From Nonomuraea jiangxiensis (GTDB lineage: Bacteria; Actinomycetota; Actinomycetes; Streptosporangiales; Streptosporangiaceae): a stretch of DNA of 64,000 nucleotides. The position numbers and the translations under genes were made by a program. Below the pieces are notes generated by a model. It was not told the origin of the DNA, ran no database searches, and saw nothing but the letters and a program-made list of their open reading frames with translations. This document shows positions 53,559-62,717 of the stretch, in pieces (position 1 is the first letter of the stretch; each line of letters begins with the position of its first letter). The stretch spans positions 124,001-188,000 of the forward strand of contig NZ_FNDJ01000003.1 of assembly GCF_900099965.1 (NCBI RefSeq), read 5' to 3'.

Positions 53559-53780
53559 GCGAGATCGACCACTATCTCAACGCCGTCCTCGAACAGGGCG
53601 GTGCCGAGGCCGCCGCGGACGGGGCGGCCTCCGTCGAGGCCCACCACCTGCTGCTGGCGATCTCGGCCCACGAGGGCAACACCGCTCACGAATCGGCACC
53701 GTGCCCCGCGCCCTCGCCCTGGCCGGCGTCGACAGGTCCGCTCTGGTCGAGCGCCTGACGACGGCCACGAGCTGGTAGCG
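53555..53780 (+). pseudogene. Frameshifted and truncated Clp N-terminal-domain protein
   Basis: The frame opens like a stand-alone Clp-R domain protein (SEIDHYLNAVLEQGGAEAAADGAASVEAHHLLLAIS) but from about 53690 continues as low-complexity sequence to a stop at 53758. The next frame over restores family-like sequence (IGTVPRALALAGVDRSALVERL) until a TAG at 53778-53780. The usual second repeat of the Clp-R domain is missing. Either an indel has killed the gene or there is a sequencing error, although the early stop in the restored frame argues for real decay. Confidence 0.7.
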
Positions 53781-53804
53781 CGGGGCTCCCGCGTCCCGCG
53801 CCTG

Positions 53805-56800
53805 TCACGCCTCCGTGTGCGGGAGGTTGCTGGTGGCCACCAGCGTACGGATGGCGCGCAGGGCGACCGAGAGGGTGGCCAGGTCGAAGTGGTCGCTCTC
53901 CCAGATCTCCGACAGCGTCTGCCGGGCCCGGGAGACGGCCGCCGAGTTCTGCTCCGACCACCGGGCCAGCCGCTCCTCCGGCGACAGGCCGGGCTTGCTG
54001 TGGGCCAGCACGTCCTGGGTCAGCGAGGCGTGCGCCGCGTAGAGGTCGTCGCGCAGGGCCGAGCGGGCCATCGAGTTCCAGCGGTTGTCCCGCGGCAGGG
54101 CGATGATCCGCTCCCGGAGCCGGGCGAGCTGCAGGCGGTCGGCGAGGTCGAAGTAGACCTCCGCCACCTCGTGCACCGGGCGCCCCGTCAGGGACGCGAT
54201 CTCCACCAGGTCCAGCGTCGAGTAGGCGGGCACCATCCCGGCCACCCGCTCGGCCAGCTCCTGCGAGACCCCCCTGGCCAGGAACGAGTCGCGGCGCTCC
54301 TCGTAAGCGGTCAGGTCGGGCCCGGTCAGCAGCTTCGGGATGTGGGCGAGGAGCCCGTTGACGCCCTTGACGAAGAAGCCGACCGAACCGGCCAGGTCCA
54401 GCGGCGGGCGGCGGTTGACCAGGAGCCAGCGGGCGCCGCGCTCGGCGAGCTTACGGCCCTCCAGCAGCATGGCGATCTGGGTGGCGGTGTCGACCTTGTT
54501 GTCCAGGGACTCCACGGCCCGGTGGAAGCTGGCCAGGTCGAAGACCTCGCGCGCCACCAGGTAGGCCCGCACGACGTCGGGCGTCGAGGCGCCCGTCTCC
54601 TCCCCGAAGCGGTGCAGGAACGTGGTGCCCGCGGAGTTGACCAGCTCGTTCACCACGCACGTGGTGATGATCTCCCGCCGCAGCGGGTGGGCGTCCATGT
54701 ACGGCCGGAACCGCTCCCGCAACGCCGACGGGAAGTACGACACCAGCCACGACGCCAGATACGGATCGTCCGGCAGATCGGACTTGAGCAGCTCGGCGTC
54801 GGCCACCAGCTTGGTGTAGGCCAGCAGGACCGAGAACTCCGGAGCGGACAGCCCCAGCTTGGCCTGGCGGCGTTCGGCCAGGATCTTGTCCGACGGCAGG
54901 AACTCCAGCTCCCGGTTGACCAGCCCGTCCCGTTCCAGCCGCCGCAGGTAGCGGGCGTGGATGTGGAGCATCTCCACGGCCTGGGTACGGGCGGCGGCCA
55001 GCACGACGTTCTGGGCGTAGTTGTCGCGCAGCACCAGCTTGGCCACCTCGTCGGTCATCGAGGTGAAGACCTGGTTGCGCTGCTTGTCGGTCAGCTCGCC
55101 GTCGCGGACCACCTGGTCCAGCAGGATCTTGATGTTCACCTCGTGGTCGGAGGTGTCCACGCCGGCCGAGTTGTCGATGAAGTCGGTGTTGACCAGGCCG
55201 CCGTTGAGCGCGAACTCGATCCGGGCGAGCTGCGTGAACCCCAGGTTGCCGCCCTCGCCGATGACCTTGCAGCGCAGCTCGTCGGCGTTGACCCGCAGCC
55301 CGTCGTTCGCCTTGTCGCCGACGTCGATGTTGGACTCGCTCGCGGCCTTAACGTAGGTGCCGATGCCGCCGTTCCACAGCAGGTCCACCGGGGCCCGCAG
55401 GATCATGCTGATCAGGTCGTTCGGGGCCATCGACACGATCCTGGCCGGGATGCCGAGCGCCTCGCGCATCTGGGGCGTGATCTGGATCGACTTGGCGGTG
55501 CGCGGGAATACGCCGCCGCCGGGGGAGATCAGCTTGGTGTCGTAGTCGGCCCAGGAGCTGCGCGGCAGCTCGAACAGCCGCTGCCGCTCGGCGAACGAGC
55601 GTTCGGCGTCGGGCGTGGGGTCGATGAAGATGTGCCGGTGGTCGAACGCGGCGACCAGCCGGATGTGCCGCGACAGCAGCATGCCGTTGCCGAACACGTC
55701 GCCGGACATGTCGCCGATGCCGGCCACCGTGAAGTCGGTGGTCTGCACGTCCACGCCCATGGTGCGGAAGTGGTATTTGACCGACTCCCAGGCCCCACGG
55801 GCGGTGATGCCCATGGCCTTGTGGTCGTAGCCGATCGAGCCGCCGGAGGCGAAGGCGTCGCCCAGCCAGAAGCCGTAGTCCTTGGCCACGCCGTTGGCGA
55901 TGTCGGAGAAGGTCGCGGTGCCCTTGTCGGCGGCGACCACGAGGTAGGTGTCGTCGCCGTCGTGCCTGACCACGTCGGGCGGCGGCACGACCTTGCCGTC
56001 CACGAGGTTGTCGGTGAGGTCGAGCAGCCCGGAGATGAACGTCCGGTAGCACGCCACGCCCTCGGCCATCAGGTCCTCCCGCGTTCCGGACGCAGGCGGA
56101 CGTTTCACGACAAATCCACCCTTAGACCCAGTAGGCACGATGACGGTGTTTTTCACCATCTGCGCCTTCACCAGGCCCAAAATCTCCGTACGGAAATCCT
56201 CCATCCGGTCAGACCACCGCAAACCACCTCGGGCAACCTTCCCGAAGCGCAGGTGCACGCCCTCCACCCTCGGCGAGTACACGAAGATCTCGTACTTCGG
56301 CCGCGGCAGCGGCAGCACGCTGATCGCCTCAGGGTCGAACTTGAGAGATATGTACGGCTTCCGCGCCCCGTCCTCGTCCCTCTGGAAATAGTTCGTACGC
56401 AACGTCGCCTGGATCATCTCCAGGTAGGCCCGCAGGATCCGGTCCTCGTCCAGCGAGGCCACCTCGTCCAGCGCTCCCAGGATCTCCTCATTGAGCGCCT
56501 CCACGAGATCGACCCGCACCTCTTCGGAGCGCCGCGGGTCCAGCCGCGCCTCGAACAGCCGGACCAGCAGCCGCGCCAGGCGTACGTTGCCCAGCAGCAC
56601 CCGCTCCATGTAGAGCTGCGAGAACGTGCTCGCGGACTGGCGCAGGTATTTGGCGTAGACCCGCAGGATCTCGACCTGCTCCCAGGTCAGCCCGGCCCGC
56701 AGGATGAGGGCGTTGAAGTTGTCGGCCTGCACCCGGCCGTTCCACAACGCGTTGAGCCCGTCCTGGAACAGCTGTTTGAAGTCGTCCCTGTCCACGTCGC

Positions 56801-58682
56801 CGAACGGCGTGTAGCGCAGCCCGAAGTCGTAGATCCAGGCGTTCTTGGTGCTCGGGTCGTTGTCCCGGTCGACCTCGTAAGGCCGCTCGTCCACGACCTC
56901 GACCCCGAGCCGCTGGATCAGCGGCAGCGCGTGGGACAGCGAGATCGGCGAGCCGATCTTGTAGACCTTGAGCCGCCGCTCCCCGTCGGCCGCGTCGTAA
57001 GGCTCGTACAGGTTGATGCCCACCTGGTCGTCGTCACCGTTGGCGACGAGCTCCTCCAGCCGCCGCAGGTCCACCACGGCCACCTTGGGCGGGAAGTCCG
57101 CCTTGTAGCCCTCGGGAAAGGCCGAGGCGTACCGCCTGGTCAGCGCGGGCGCCTCCTCCTCCGAGGTCATCTCCGTCAGCGCGGTGGCCAGGTCGTCCTC
57201 CCAGGAGCGGGTGATCGCGGCCAGCCGCGCCTCCAGCTCCTCCACGTCCACGCTCGGCGGCGGAAGCTGCTTGCCCCGCTCGCCCCGCACCACCAGGTGC
57301 AGCCGGGCCAGCACCGACTCGCCGATCATCGCGCTGTAGTCGTAGGACGTGCCGCCCAGGGCCTTCAGCAGCACCTCCTGCATCTTCAGCCGCACCTTGG
57401 TGGTGTAGCGGTCGCGCGGCAGGTAGATCAGGCAGGAGATGTAGCGGCCGTAGTCGTCGCGCCGCAGGAACAGCTTGACCTGCTTGCGCTCGCGCAGGCG
57501 CAGCACGCCCATCGCGATCGGCAGGAGCTGGTCCACCGAGGTCTGGAACAGCTCGTCGCGCGGGAACGTCTCCAGGATCTCGATCAGGTCCTTGCCATCG
57601 TGGCTGTCGGGGGCCAGCCCGGCCCGCTCCAGCACGTCGGCCAGCTTGCGCCGGAGCACCGGGATCCGGGAGATCGACTCGTTGTAGGCCACGTGGGTGA
57701 ACAGGCCCAGAAAACGCCGCTCGCCGATCACCTCGCCCTCGGCCGAGAACGTCTTGACCCCGATGTAGTCGAGGTAGTTGCCCCGGTGCACGGTGGCCCT
57801 GGAGTTGGCCTTGGTGATGATCAGGAGCTGCTTTTCCCGCGCCTTGGCACGCACCTCGGGGGGCAGGGCGGAGAAGCTGTCGGAGCCGACCTTGTCATCG
57901 CGCAGGATGCCCAGCGCCGCCCCCGGCAGGGCGCGCAGGGTCTCGCCCTCGTCGGTGTGCTCCAGCCGGTATTCGCGGTAGCCGAGGAAGGTGAAGTGCC
58001 CGTCGGCGAGCCAGCGCAGCAGGTCGAGGCTGTCCTCGACCTCCGCGGGCTCCAGCGGCGGCGGGTTCACGCTCAGGTCCTCGGCCGTCTGCACGGCCAG
58101 CGCCCGCATCTTCCTGAAGTCCTCGACGGCGTGGCGCACGTCGGTGAGCACCCGCTGCAGGTCGGCCTCGATCACCCTGAGCCGCTCCGGGTCGGCCTGC
58201 CGGTCGATCTCCAGGTGCATCCAGGACTCGACCAGCATCTGACCGGTGACGTCCTCCTGGCCGCGGCCGAGCATCCGGCCGGTCATGTCGCGGCGTACCC
58301 GCATCTGCGGGTGGACGACGAGGTGGATGCCGAGGCCGTGGCGGTCGAGCTCCATCGTCACCGAGTCGACCAGGAAGGGCATGTCGTCGGTGACCACCTC
58401 GACCACGGAGTGGCCGGGGTCCCAGCCGTTCTCGTCCAGCGAGGGGGTGTAGGCCCGGACGACGGCCCGGCCCTGGGGGCGGACCTCGGCAAGCTTCCGC
58501 TGTGACATCGCGGGGCCGTACACGTCAACGGGGTTGCGGTCGAGCAGGTCCTCCGGCGCCACGTGCCGGTAGTAGAACCGCAGGAAGGTCAGGGCCTCCT
58601 CGGTGCTCACATGTTCGCTGCCCGCAGCGCAACGCTCGGCGGCTCTTTGGAGCAGCTCATCCTTGGCCTCGTCGAGCGGCAT
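53805..58682 (-). CDS. NAD-specific glutamate dehydrogenase, large (GDH2/180-kDa) type
   Basis: A 1625-residue enzyme converting glutamate to 2-oxoglutarate and ammonia. The N-terminal 700 residues carry ACT-like regulatory regions; the catalytic core is near 820-1100, with GGLRWSDRMEDFRTEILGL and the lysine-bearing KNTVIVPTGSKGGFVVKRP, followed by an NAD-binding region (GDMSGDVFGNGMLLS). Length is right for this class. The ATG at 58682 has AAGGAG ten bases upstream; an ATG at 58724 overlaps the upstream tryptophan dioxygenase stop (ATGA) and would add 14 residues. Amino-acid catabolism links the two genes. Confidence 0.95.
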   Translation of the reverse strand: MPLDEAKDELLQRAAERCAAGSEHVSTEEALTFLRFYYRHVAPEDLLDRNPVDVYGPAMSQRKLAEVRPQGRAVVRAYTPSLDENGWDPGHSVVEVVTDDMPFLVDSVTMELDRHGLGIHLVVHPQMRVRRDMTGRMLGRGQEDVTGQMLVESWMHLEIDRQADPERLRVIEADLQRVLTDVRHAVEDFRKMRALAVQTAEDLSVNPPPLEPAEVEDSLDLLRWLADGHFTFLGYREYRLEHTDEGETLRALPGAALGILRDDKVGSDSFSALPPEVRAKAREKQLLIITKANSRATVHRGNYLDYIGVKTFSAEGEVIGERRFLGLFTHVAYNESISRIPVLRRKLADVLERAGLAPDSHDGKDLIEILETFPRDELFQTSVDQLLPIAMGVLRLRERKQVKLFLRRDDYGRYISCLIYLPRDRYTTKVRLKMQEVLLKALGGTSYDYSAMIGESVLARLHLVVRGERGKQLPPPSVDVEELEARLAAITRSWEDDLATALTEMTSEEEAPALTRRYASAFPEGYKADFPPKVAVVDLRRLEELVANGDDDQVGINLYEPYDAADGERRLKVYKIGSPISLSHALPLIQRLGVEVVDERPYEVDRDNDPSTKNAWIYDFGLRYTPFGDVDRDDFKQLFQDGLNALWNGRVQADNFNALILRAGLTWEQVEILRVYAKYLRQSASTFSQLYMERVLLGNVRLARLLVRLFEARLDPRRSEEVRVDLVEALNEEILGALDEVASLDEDRILRAYLEMIQATLRTNYFQRDEDGARKPYISLKFDPEAISVLPLPRPKYEIFVYSPRVEGVHLRFGKVARGGLRWSDRMEDFRTEILGLVKAQMVKNTVIVPTGSKGGFVVKRPPASGTREDLMAEGVACYRTFISGLLDLTDNLVDGKVVPPPDVVRHDGDDTYLVVAADKGTATFSDIANGVAKDYGFWLGDAFASGGSIGYDHKAMGITARGAWESVKYHFRTMGVDVQTTDFTVAGIGDMSGDVFGNGMLLSRHIRLVAAFDHRHIFIDPTPDAERSFAERQRLFELPRSSWADYDTKLISPGGGVFPRTAKSIQITPQMREALGIPARIVSMAPNDLISMILRAPVDLLWNGGIGTYVKAASESNIDVGDKANDGLRVNADELRCKVIGEGGNLGFTQLARIEFALNGGLVNTDFIDNSAGVDTSDHEVNIKILLDQVVRDGELTDKQRNQVFTSMTDEVAKLVLRDNYAQNVVLAAARTQAVEMLHIHARYLRRLERDGLVNRELEFLPSDKILAERRQAKLGLSAPEFSVLLAYTKLVADAELLKSDLPDDPYLASWLVSYFPSALRERFRPYMDAHPLRREIITTCVVNELVNSAGTTFLHRFGEETGASTPDVVRAYLVAREVFDLASFHRAVESLDNKVDTATQIAMLLEGRKLAERGARWLLVNRRPPLDLAGSVGFFVKGVNGLLAHIPKLLTGPDLTAYEERRDSFLARGVSQELAERVAGMVPAYSTLDLVEIASLTGRPVHEVAEVYFDLADRLQLARLRERIIALPRDNRWNSMARSALRDDLYAAHASLTQDVLAHSKPGLSPEERLARWSEQNSAAVSRARQTLSEIWESDHFDLATLSVALRAIRTLVATSNLPHTEA

Positions 58683-58720
58683 TTCGCTCTCACTCCTTTG
58701 TGAGGGTTTGCCATGGCTGT

Positions 58721-59524
58721 TCATAGCCAGGCCCTTAGTTCCCACAGCAGCGGGAAGTAGTGCAGGCGCGTTCTCTCGCGCAGGTACGGGGCACCGGTCG
58801 AGCCGCCCGTGCCCGATTTGATGCCGATCTGGCGTTCGACCATCTGGACATGGCGCATCCGCCACAGCGCGGCGGTCTCGTCATGCGTCAGCAGGTCCTC
58901 GGCCAGTTGCCAGAGATCGTCGTAGGACCCGCGGTCCCTGGCCACGACCAGCAGCGTGCCCATGATCTCCGCGTCGGAGACCGGCAGGCCGCGCTGGGAA
59001 AGGGCGGCGAGGTAGGCGTCCCACAGGGTGGGCTCCGCCAGCCTGCGGCGCAGCCGGGCGAGCTCGGCGTCGGCGGCGTGCCGGAAAGTGCCGAGGTAGT
59101 GCTCGTCCTTGAGCCCCGACAGGAACTCCAGCTCCCTGAACTGCACCGACTGGAACCCGCTGGCGGGCGCCAGCTGCGAGCGGAACTCCAGGAAGTCCTG
59201 AGGCGTCATCGTCTCCAAGACCTCCACCTGCCCGATCAGCACCCTCTCCACCGCGTGCACCCGCCGGAACAGCTGCCGGGCACGCCAGAGCTCGCCCGCG
59301 AACATGGCCTCACGGGCGTTCTCCAGCTCGTGGAGCAGCAGCTTGAACCAGAGCTCGTAGACCTGGTGGATGGTGATGAAGAGCAGCTCGTCGGGGGCGT
59401 CCGACTGCGGTTGTTGCTGTGCGAGCAGCTCGGGCAGGCGGAGGTAGCCGCCGTAGGACAGCCGGCCGCCTTCCTCGCCGAACCGCCGATGCGGGGGAAC
59501 GGGCGCATCACCATCGATGCCCAC
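58721..59524 (-). CDS. kynA: Tryptophan 2,3-dioxygenase
   Basis: A 267-residue haem dioxygenase opening the indole ring of L-tryptophan to give N-formylkynurenine. It has the substrate-site FITIHQVYELWFKLLLHELE (distal histidine) and the haem-ligand region WRMRHVQMVERQIGIKSGTGGSTG. The GTG at 59524 is preceded by GGGGAGG at seven bases and fits the family length; longer forms would add unlike sequence. It precedes the glutamate dehydrogenase, possibly with coupled translation. No kynureninase or formamidase is visible in the window. Confidence 0.95.
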   Translation of the reverse strand: MGIDGDAPVPPHRRFGEEGGRLSYGGYLRLPELLAQQQPQSDAPDELLFITIHQVYELWFKLLLHELENAREAMFAGELWRARQLFRRVHAVERVLIGQVEVLETMTPQDFLEFRSQLAPASGFQSVQFRELEFLSGLKDEHYLGTFRHAADAELARLRRRLAEPTLWDAYLAALSQRGLPVSDAEIMGTLLVVARDRGSYDDLWQLAEDLLTHDETAALWRMRHVQMVERQIGIKSGTGGSTGAPYLRERTRLHYFPLLWELRAWL

Positions 59525-59607
59525 CGAACACCTCCCCCAACAGCCCGGCCCTGGTTCACCGGGCGTATGCCTCGCCGTACCGATACCACCCGAAAAGGGC
59601 ATAGACG

Positions 59608-59808
59608 TCAACGTGACATCGACATCGGGGGGTCCTCGCCCGACGTGGCCGCGGGGGTGTTCTTGAGCTCGTCGAGCTGATCGGGCAGCTCGGCAAGCTC
59701 AATCAGCTCCGCCTGACATTGCTCGCACGTGTCGAGGTGGCGTTCGAACGCCTCGTGCTCCTCTTCGTCGAGGACACCGAGGACATAGGCGGCCACCCCG
59801 TCATGCAT
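59608..59808 (-). CDS. Zinc-binding anti-sigma factor (RslA/RsrA-like), short
   Basis: A 66-residue protein with the ZAS motif His24-x3-Cys28-x2-Cys31 in ERHLDTCEQC. It begins MHDGVAAYVLGVLDEEEHEAF, the typical anti-sigma domain. No membrane helix follows, so it is shorter than membrane-anchored RslA and should be soluble. Its ATG overlaps the sigma-factor stop by one base (TGATG), the normal coupled arrangement. It should hold the adjacent ECF sigma factor inactive, perhaps until thiol oxidation. Confidence 0.85.
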   Translation of the reverse strand: MHDGVAAYVLGVLDEEEHEAFERHLDTCEQCQAELIELAELPDQLDELKNTPAATSGEDPPMSMSR

Positions 59809-60362
59809 CAGCCGGCTACCCCCTTGTCCCGCAACTGTTCGCGGAGAGCCCGGATGCCGTAGTAGAGCCGGGACTTCACCGTGCCCGGCGGTATCCCCAG
59901 AATCTCCGCCGCCTCACTTATCGTACGGTCTCGAAGGTAGGTCTGCTCAATGACTTCGCGGTGTTCTTCGGACAGGCTGCGGAGCGCGTCGGCGACGACG
60001 ATCGCCGAAAGAGCCCGCTCCGACCCGTCGGGCACCGCCATCATGTCGACTTCGGGCGGCTCGACCTCGTGAGGCCGGACGCTCTTCCGCCGACGTCCAT
60101 CGATAACGATGCGGCGGGCCACCGTCAGTAGCCACGCCCATATAAGGCTTGGTTCCCATTGCAGTCTTGCCGAGTTACGCCAGGCTCGGACGAGCGTCTC
60201 CTGCACTACGTCCTCAGCCCATTGAAGGTCGTTACCTGTGGACTTGCGTACGTGGCGCAGCAGAGGGCCGCCGAACTCCTGGTAGAGCACCGCAATGCGG
60301 GCCTCCGCCTCGGCATCCGCACTCTCGAACCTGCCGTCGAGGTGACCTAGCACGGGGCACAT
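59808..60362 (-). CDS. ECF RNA polymerase sigma factor, SigL-like
   Basis: A 184-residue ECF sigma factor. Region 2 is at about 20-95 (DLQWAEDVVQETLVRAWRN and LIWAWLLTVARRIVIDGRRR); region 4 is at about 120-180 (SEEHREVIEQTYLRDRTISEAAEILGIPPGTVKSRLYYGIRAL). From memory it resembles mycobacterial SigL, which is also paired with a zinc anti-sigma factor. The ATG at 60362 follows AAAGG at seven bases. It is divergent from the DUF4142/DUF1996/cytochrome/NuoF-like set, a likely regulon. Confidence 0.92.
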   Translation of the reverse strand: MCPVLGHLDGRFESADAEAEARIAVLYQEFGGPLLRHVRKSTGNDLQWAEDVVQETLVRAWRNSARLQWEPSLIWAWLLTVARRIVIDGRRRKSVRPHEVEPPEVDMMAVPDGSERALSAIVVADALRSLSEEHREVIEQTYLRDRTISEAAEILGIPPGTVKSRLYYGIRALREQLRDKGVAG

Positions 60363-60374
60363 CTTTACACCTTT

Positions 60375-60403
60375 GTTATCAGTCCGGTAGCCACTCCGAT
60401 AAC
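60375..60403. promoter_or_regulatory. Inverted repeat in the sigma/DUF4142 divergent promoter
   Basis: GTTATC (60375-60380) and GATAAC (60398-60403) are 17 bases apart in the short region between the divergent sigma-factor and DUF4142 genes. The spacing suggests symmetric promoter elements read in both directions, or an operator. I could not match it to a known ECF promoter. Confidence 0.35.
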
Positions 60404-60470
60404 TCCAGTCATTTGTAACTATCTCCGGCCATGAGTGAACCCGAGGCGGAACCCCCGCGTACCTCCGACC

Positions 60471-61115
60471 ATGCACAGGCTTTTGCGTGGCGAGGTGCTG
60501 ATGCTCGGCGGGTTCGTCGCCGCGGCCGCGGTGACGATCGCGCTGGTCATGCCGCCGGCCATCGATCCCGCCGCCGCTCAATGGACGCAGACGTCGTCGG
60601 GCCCCCTTACGGCCGCCGATCGCGACCTGCTGGTCAAGGTACGGCAGGCCGGCCTCTGGGAGATGCCGGTCGGCGACTACGCGCAGACCCGCGCCGAGTC
60701 CCAGCGCGTCAAGGAAGTCGGCAAGCTGATCATGCAGGACCACCAGAAACTGGACCTGATGACCCGCCAGGTCGCCAAGCGGCTCGGCGTGGACCTGCCC
60801 GACGAGCCCAACGCCGACCAGCAGCGCTGGATGGCCCAGCTCGCCGCGGAGAGCGGCCCCGCCTTCGACAAGGACTTCGCGAACCTGTTGCGTGCCGCGC
60901 ACGGCAAGGTCTTCACGGTCGTGGCGGCCGTACGGGCCGGGACGCGTAACTCCGAGGTCAGGAAGTTCGCCCAGGAGGGCGTGAACTTCGTCATGCGCCA
61001 CATGACCCTGCTGGAGTCCACCGGGCTGGTCGACCACAACCAGCTGCCCGAACCCCCGACGCCCTCACCCGCTCCACCCGTCGCCATGGCGGTCGAAACG
61101 AGGAGACACACATGA
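60471..61115 (+). CDS. DUF4142 exported ferritin-like helical protein
   Basis: About 214 residues with an N-terminal membrane anchor or signal (VLMLGGFVAAAAVTIALVM) and a four-helix DUF4142 domain (about 50-190: DLLVKVRQAGLWEMPVGDYAQTRAES..., KLIMQDHQKLDLMTRQVAKRLG, FVMRHMTLLEST). Histidines and acidic residues lie in the helices, as in this ferritin-like family. Start choices are GTG 60435, ATG 60471 and ATG 60501; the last has GAGG five bases upstream. It overlaps the DUF1996 gene by ATGA. Confidence 0.8.
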   Translation: MHRLLRGEVLMLGGFVAAAAVTIALVMPPAIDPAAAQWTQTSSGPLTAADRDLLVKVRQAGLWEMPVGDYAQTRAESQRVKEVGKLIMQDHQKLDLMTRQVAKRLGVDLPDEPNADQQRWMAQLAAESGPAFDKDFANLLRAAHGKVFTVVAAVRAGTRNSEVRKFAQEGVNFVMRHMTLLESTGLVDHNQLPEPPTPSPAPPVAMAVETRRHT

Positions 61116-62650
61116 GGAGATCCAGACGCATGGCCGCGGCCATGTCCGCTTTGGCCATGGCGGCTGGCGGGCTGGTGTCCGCGGCCGTCATCGGCGTCGG
61201 CCCCGTGAGCGCCGACATTTGCGACCCGGCGCAGGCCGGCGCCTCGCCGACGGGCCAGCAGCAGAACAACCAGCAGCGGAACAACCGGCGCAACAACGGC
61301 CAGCAGGACGACCAGCAGGGTCAGGATCAGAACCAGGAGGACCAGGGCCAGGACCAGCAGGCCCCGGAGCAGCAGGTTCCAGAACAGGAGAACGCGGGCC
61401 AGGACGGCACCGGCCAGAACGGCGCCGACCAAGGTGTCGCCGACCAGGGTGTCGCCGACCAGGGCGGTACTGACCAGGACGGCGCCGACCAGCAGGCGCC
61501 CCAGGGTGGCGGTGTCGCCGTGCGCGACCCGGCCCAGTCCCCCGAGGACGGGCAGGCAGACGAGGCAGGACAGGCAGACGAGAGCGCCTCGACGTTCTCC
61601 CGCCGCGGCCGGCCGACCAGGAGCGCCACCCCGAGCCCCAGCCAGACGCAGACGCAGGCCCCGGACGACGACCCCACAGCCGACCCCAGCGCCAACCCCA
61701 GCGCCAACCCGTCGCCGAGCGCGTCGCCGACGGGATCGCCCTCACCCTCGCCCTCCCCCACCGCGTCCGGCAACCCGGAATGTGCCGACATCGGCCCGTC
61801 CGCCGCGGACTTCGTCGACATCCGCCGGGTGGGCTCGCGTCAGCTCGACGCCCGGGCAGGCAGGAACGGCTCACGCGGCACCTTCGTCGCCCAGTGCGGG
61901 ACGAACCGCAACGGCCACCACAACCCCGACAACTTCATCGTCGCCCCCGGCGTCAGCAACGGCGCCCACCACCTGCACGACTACGTGGGCAACCTGTCCA
62001 CGGACGCGTTCTCCACCGACGAGAGCCTGGCCGCCGCCGACACCACGTGCCGGCAGGGCGACAAGTCCACGTACTTCTGGCCGGTGCTCCGCAACCGCAA
62101 GGTGGACGCCAACGCCAACGACCCGGACAACAACATCGGCCAGATCCTCGTCCCGCGCGCGGTGACGCTCCAGTTCCGCGGCAACGCCACCTCCAGGGTG
62201 GTCGCGATGCCGAGGTTCATCCGGATCATCACCGGTGACGCCAAGGCCGGCACGAACGGCGGCGCCAACGCCCGGGCCGGGTGGAGCTGCACGGGATTCC
62301 AAAATCGCATAAGTCCCGACAAATACACGCTTTGCCCGCGCGGCAGCCAGGTCCTCCGTATTCTGGACTTCCCGAGCTGCTGGGACGGCCAGAACACCGA
62401 CAGCGCCAATCACCGCACACACGTGGTCTTCCCCGACCAAAGTGGTGCCTGTCCTCAGGGCACCAGGGCGATTCCGCAGTTGCGCATGACCCTCGCGTAC
62501 ACCGTGCCGCAGGGTCCTTCGTACGCCGTGGACGCCTTCCCTGAGCAGAAGCACAATCCGATCACGGACCATGGCGACTTCGCCAACGTGATGCCGGATC
62601 GGTTGATGCGGACCGTCGTCGATTGCATCAACCGAGGTCGCCGTTGCTGA
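61112..62650 (+). CDS. Secreted DUF1996 protein with Gln/Pro-rich linker
   Basis: A 512-residue exported protein. A signal peptide (AAAMSALAMAAGGLVSAAVIG) is followed by a low-complexity region (about 45-230) rich in Gln/Asn, then Ala-Asp-Gln repeats (ADQGVADQGVADQGG) and Pro/Ser. The C-terminal DUF1996 domain (about 235-510) has the family features HHNPDNFIVAPGVSNGAHHLHDYVGN, NHRTHVVFPDQSGACPQGT and a closing HNPITDHGDFANVMPDRL. Function of DUF1996 is unknown; the conserved His/Asp suggest metal or glycan binding. It overlaps DUF4142 by ATGA. Confidence 0.85.
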   Translation: MRRSRRMAAAMSALAMAAGGLVSAAVIGVGPVSADICDPAQAGASPTGQQQNNQQRNNRRNNGQQDDQQGQDQNQEDQGQDQQAPEQQVPEQENAGQDGTGQNGADQGVADQGVADQGGTDQDGADQQAPQGGGVAVRDPAQSPEDGQADEAGQADESASTFSRRGRPTRSATPSPSQTQTQAPDDDPTADPSANPSANPSPSASPTGSPSPSPSPTASGNPECADIGPSAADFVDIRRVGSRQLDARAGRNGSRGTFVAQCGTNRNGHHNPDNFIVAPGVSNGAHHLHDYVGNLSTDAFSTDESLAAADTTCRQGDKSTYFWPVLRNRKVDANANDPDNNIGQILVPRAVTLQFRGNATSRVVAMPRFIRIITGDAKAGTNGGANARAGWSCTGFQNRISPDKYTLCPRGSQVLRILDFPSCWDGQNTDSANHRTHVVFPDQSGACPQGTRAIPQLRMTLAYTVPQGPSYAVDAFPEQKHNPITDHGDFANVMPDRLMRTVVDCINRGRRC

Positions 62651-62717
62651 TCTGACGTGCCCTCACGGGCGCCCAGCCTTCCGAGTCGCACCCTCACCCG
62701 ACCTTGGAGGGAAATAG

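Noticed and set aside
53601..58505. A 1634-codon open frame antisense to the glutamate dehydrogenase gene
   Set aside because: It mirrors the GC-rich codon pattern of the real gene, has Arg/Gly/Val/His-rich composition and no recognisable domain, while the opposite strand encodes a full GDH2 enzyme.
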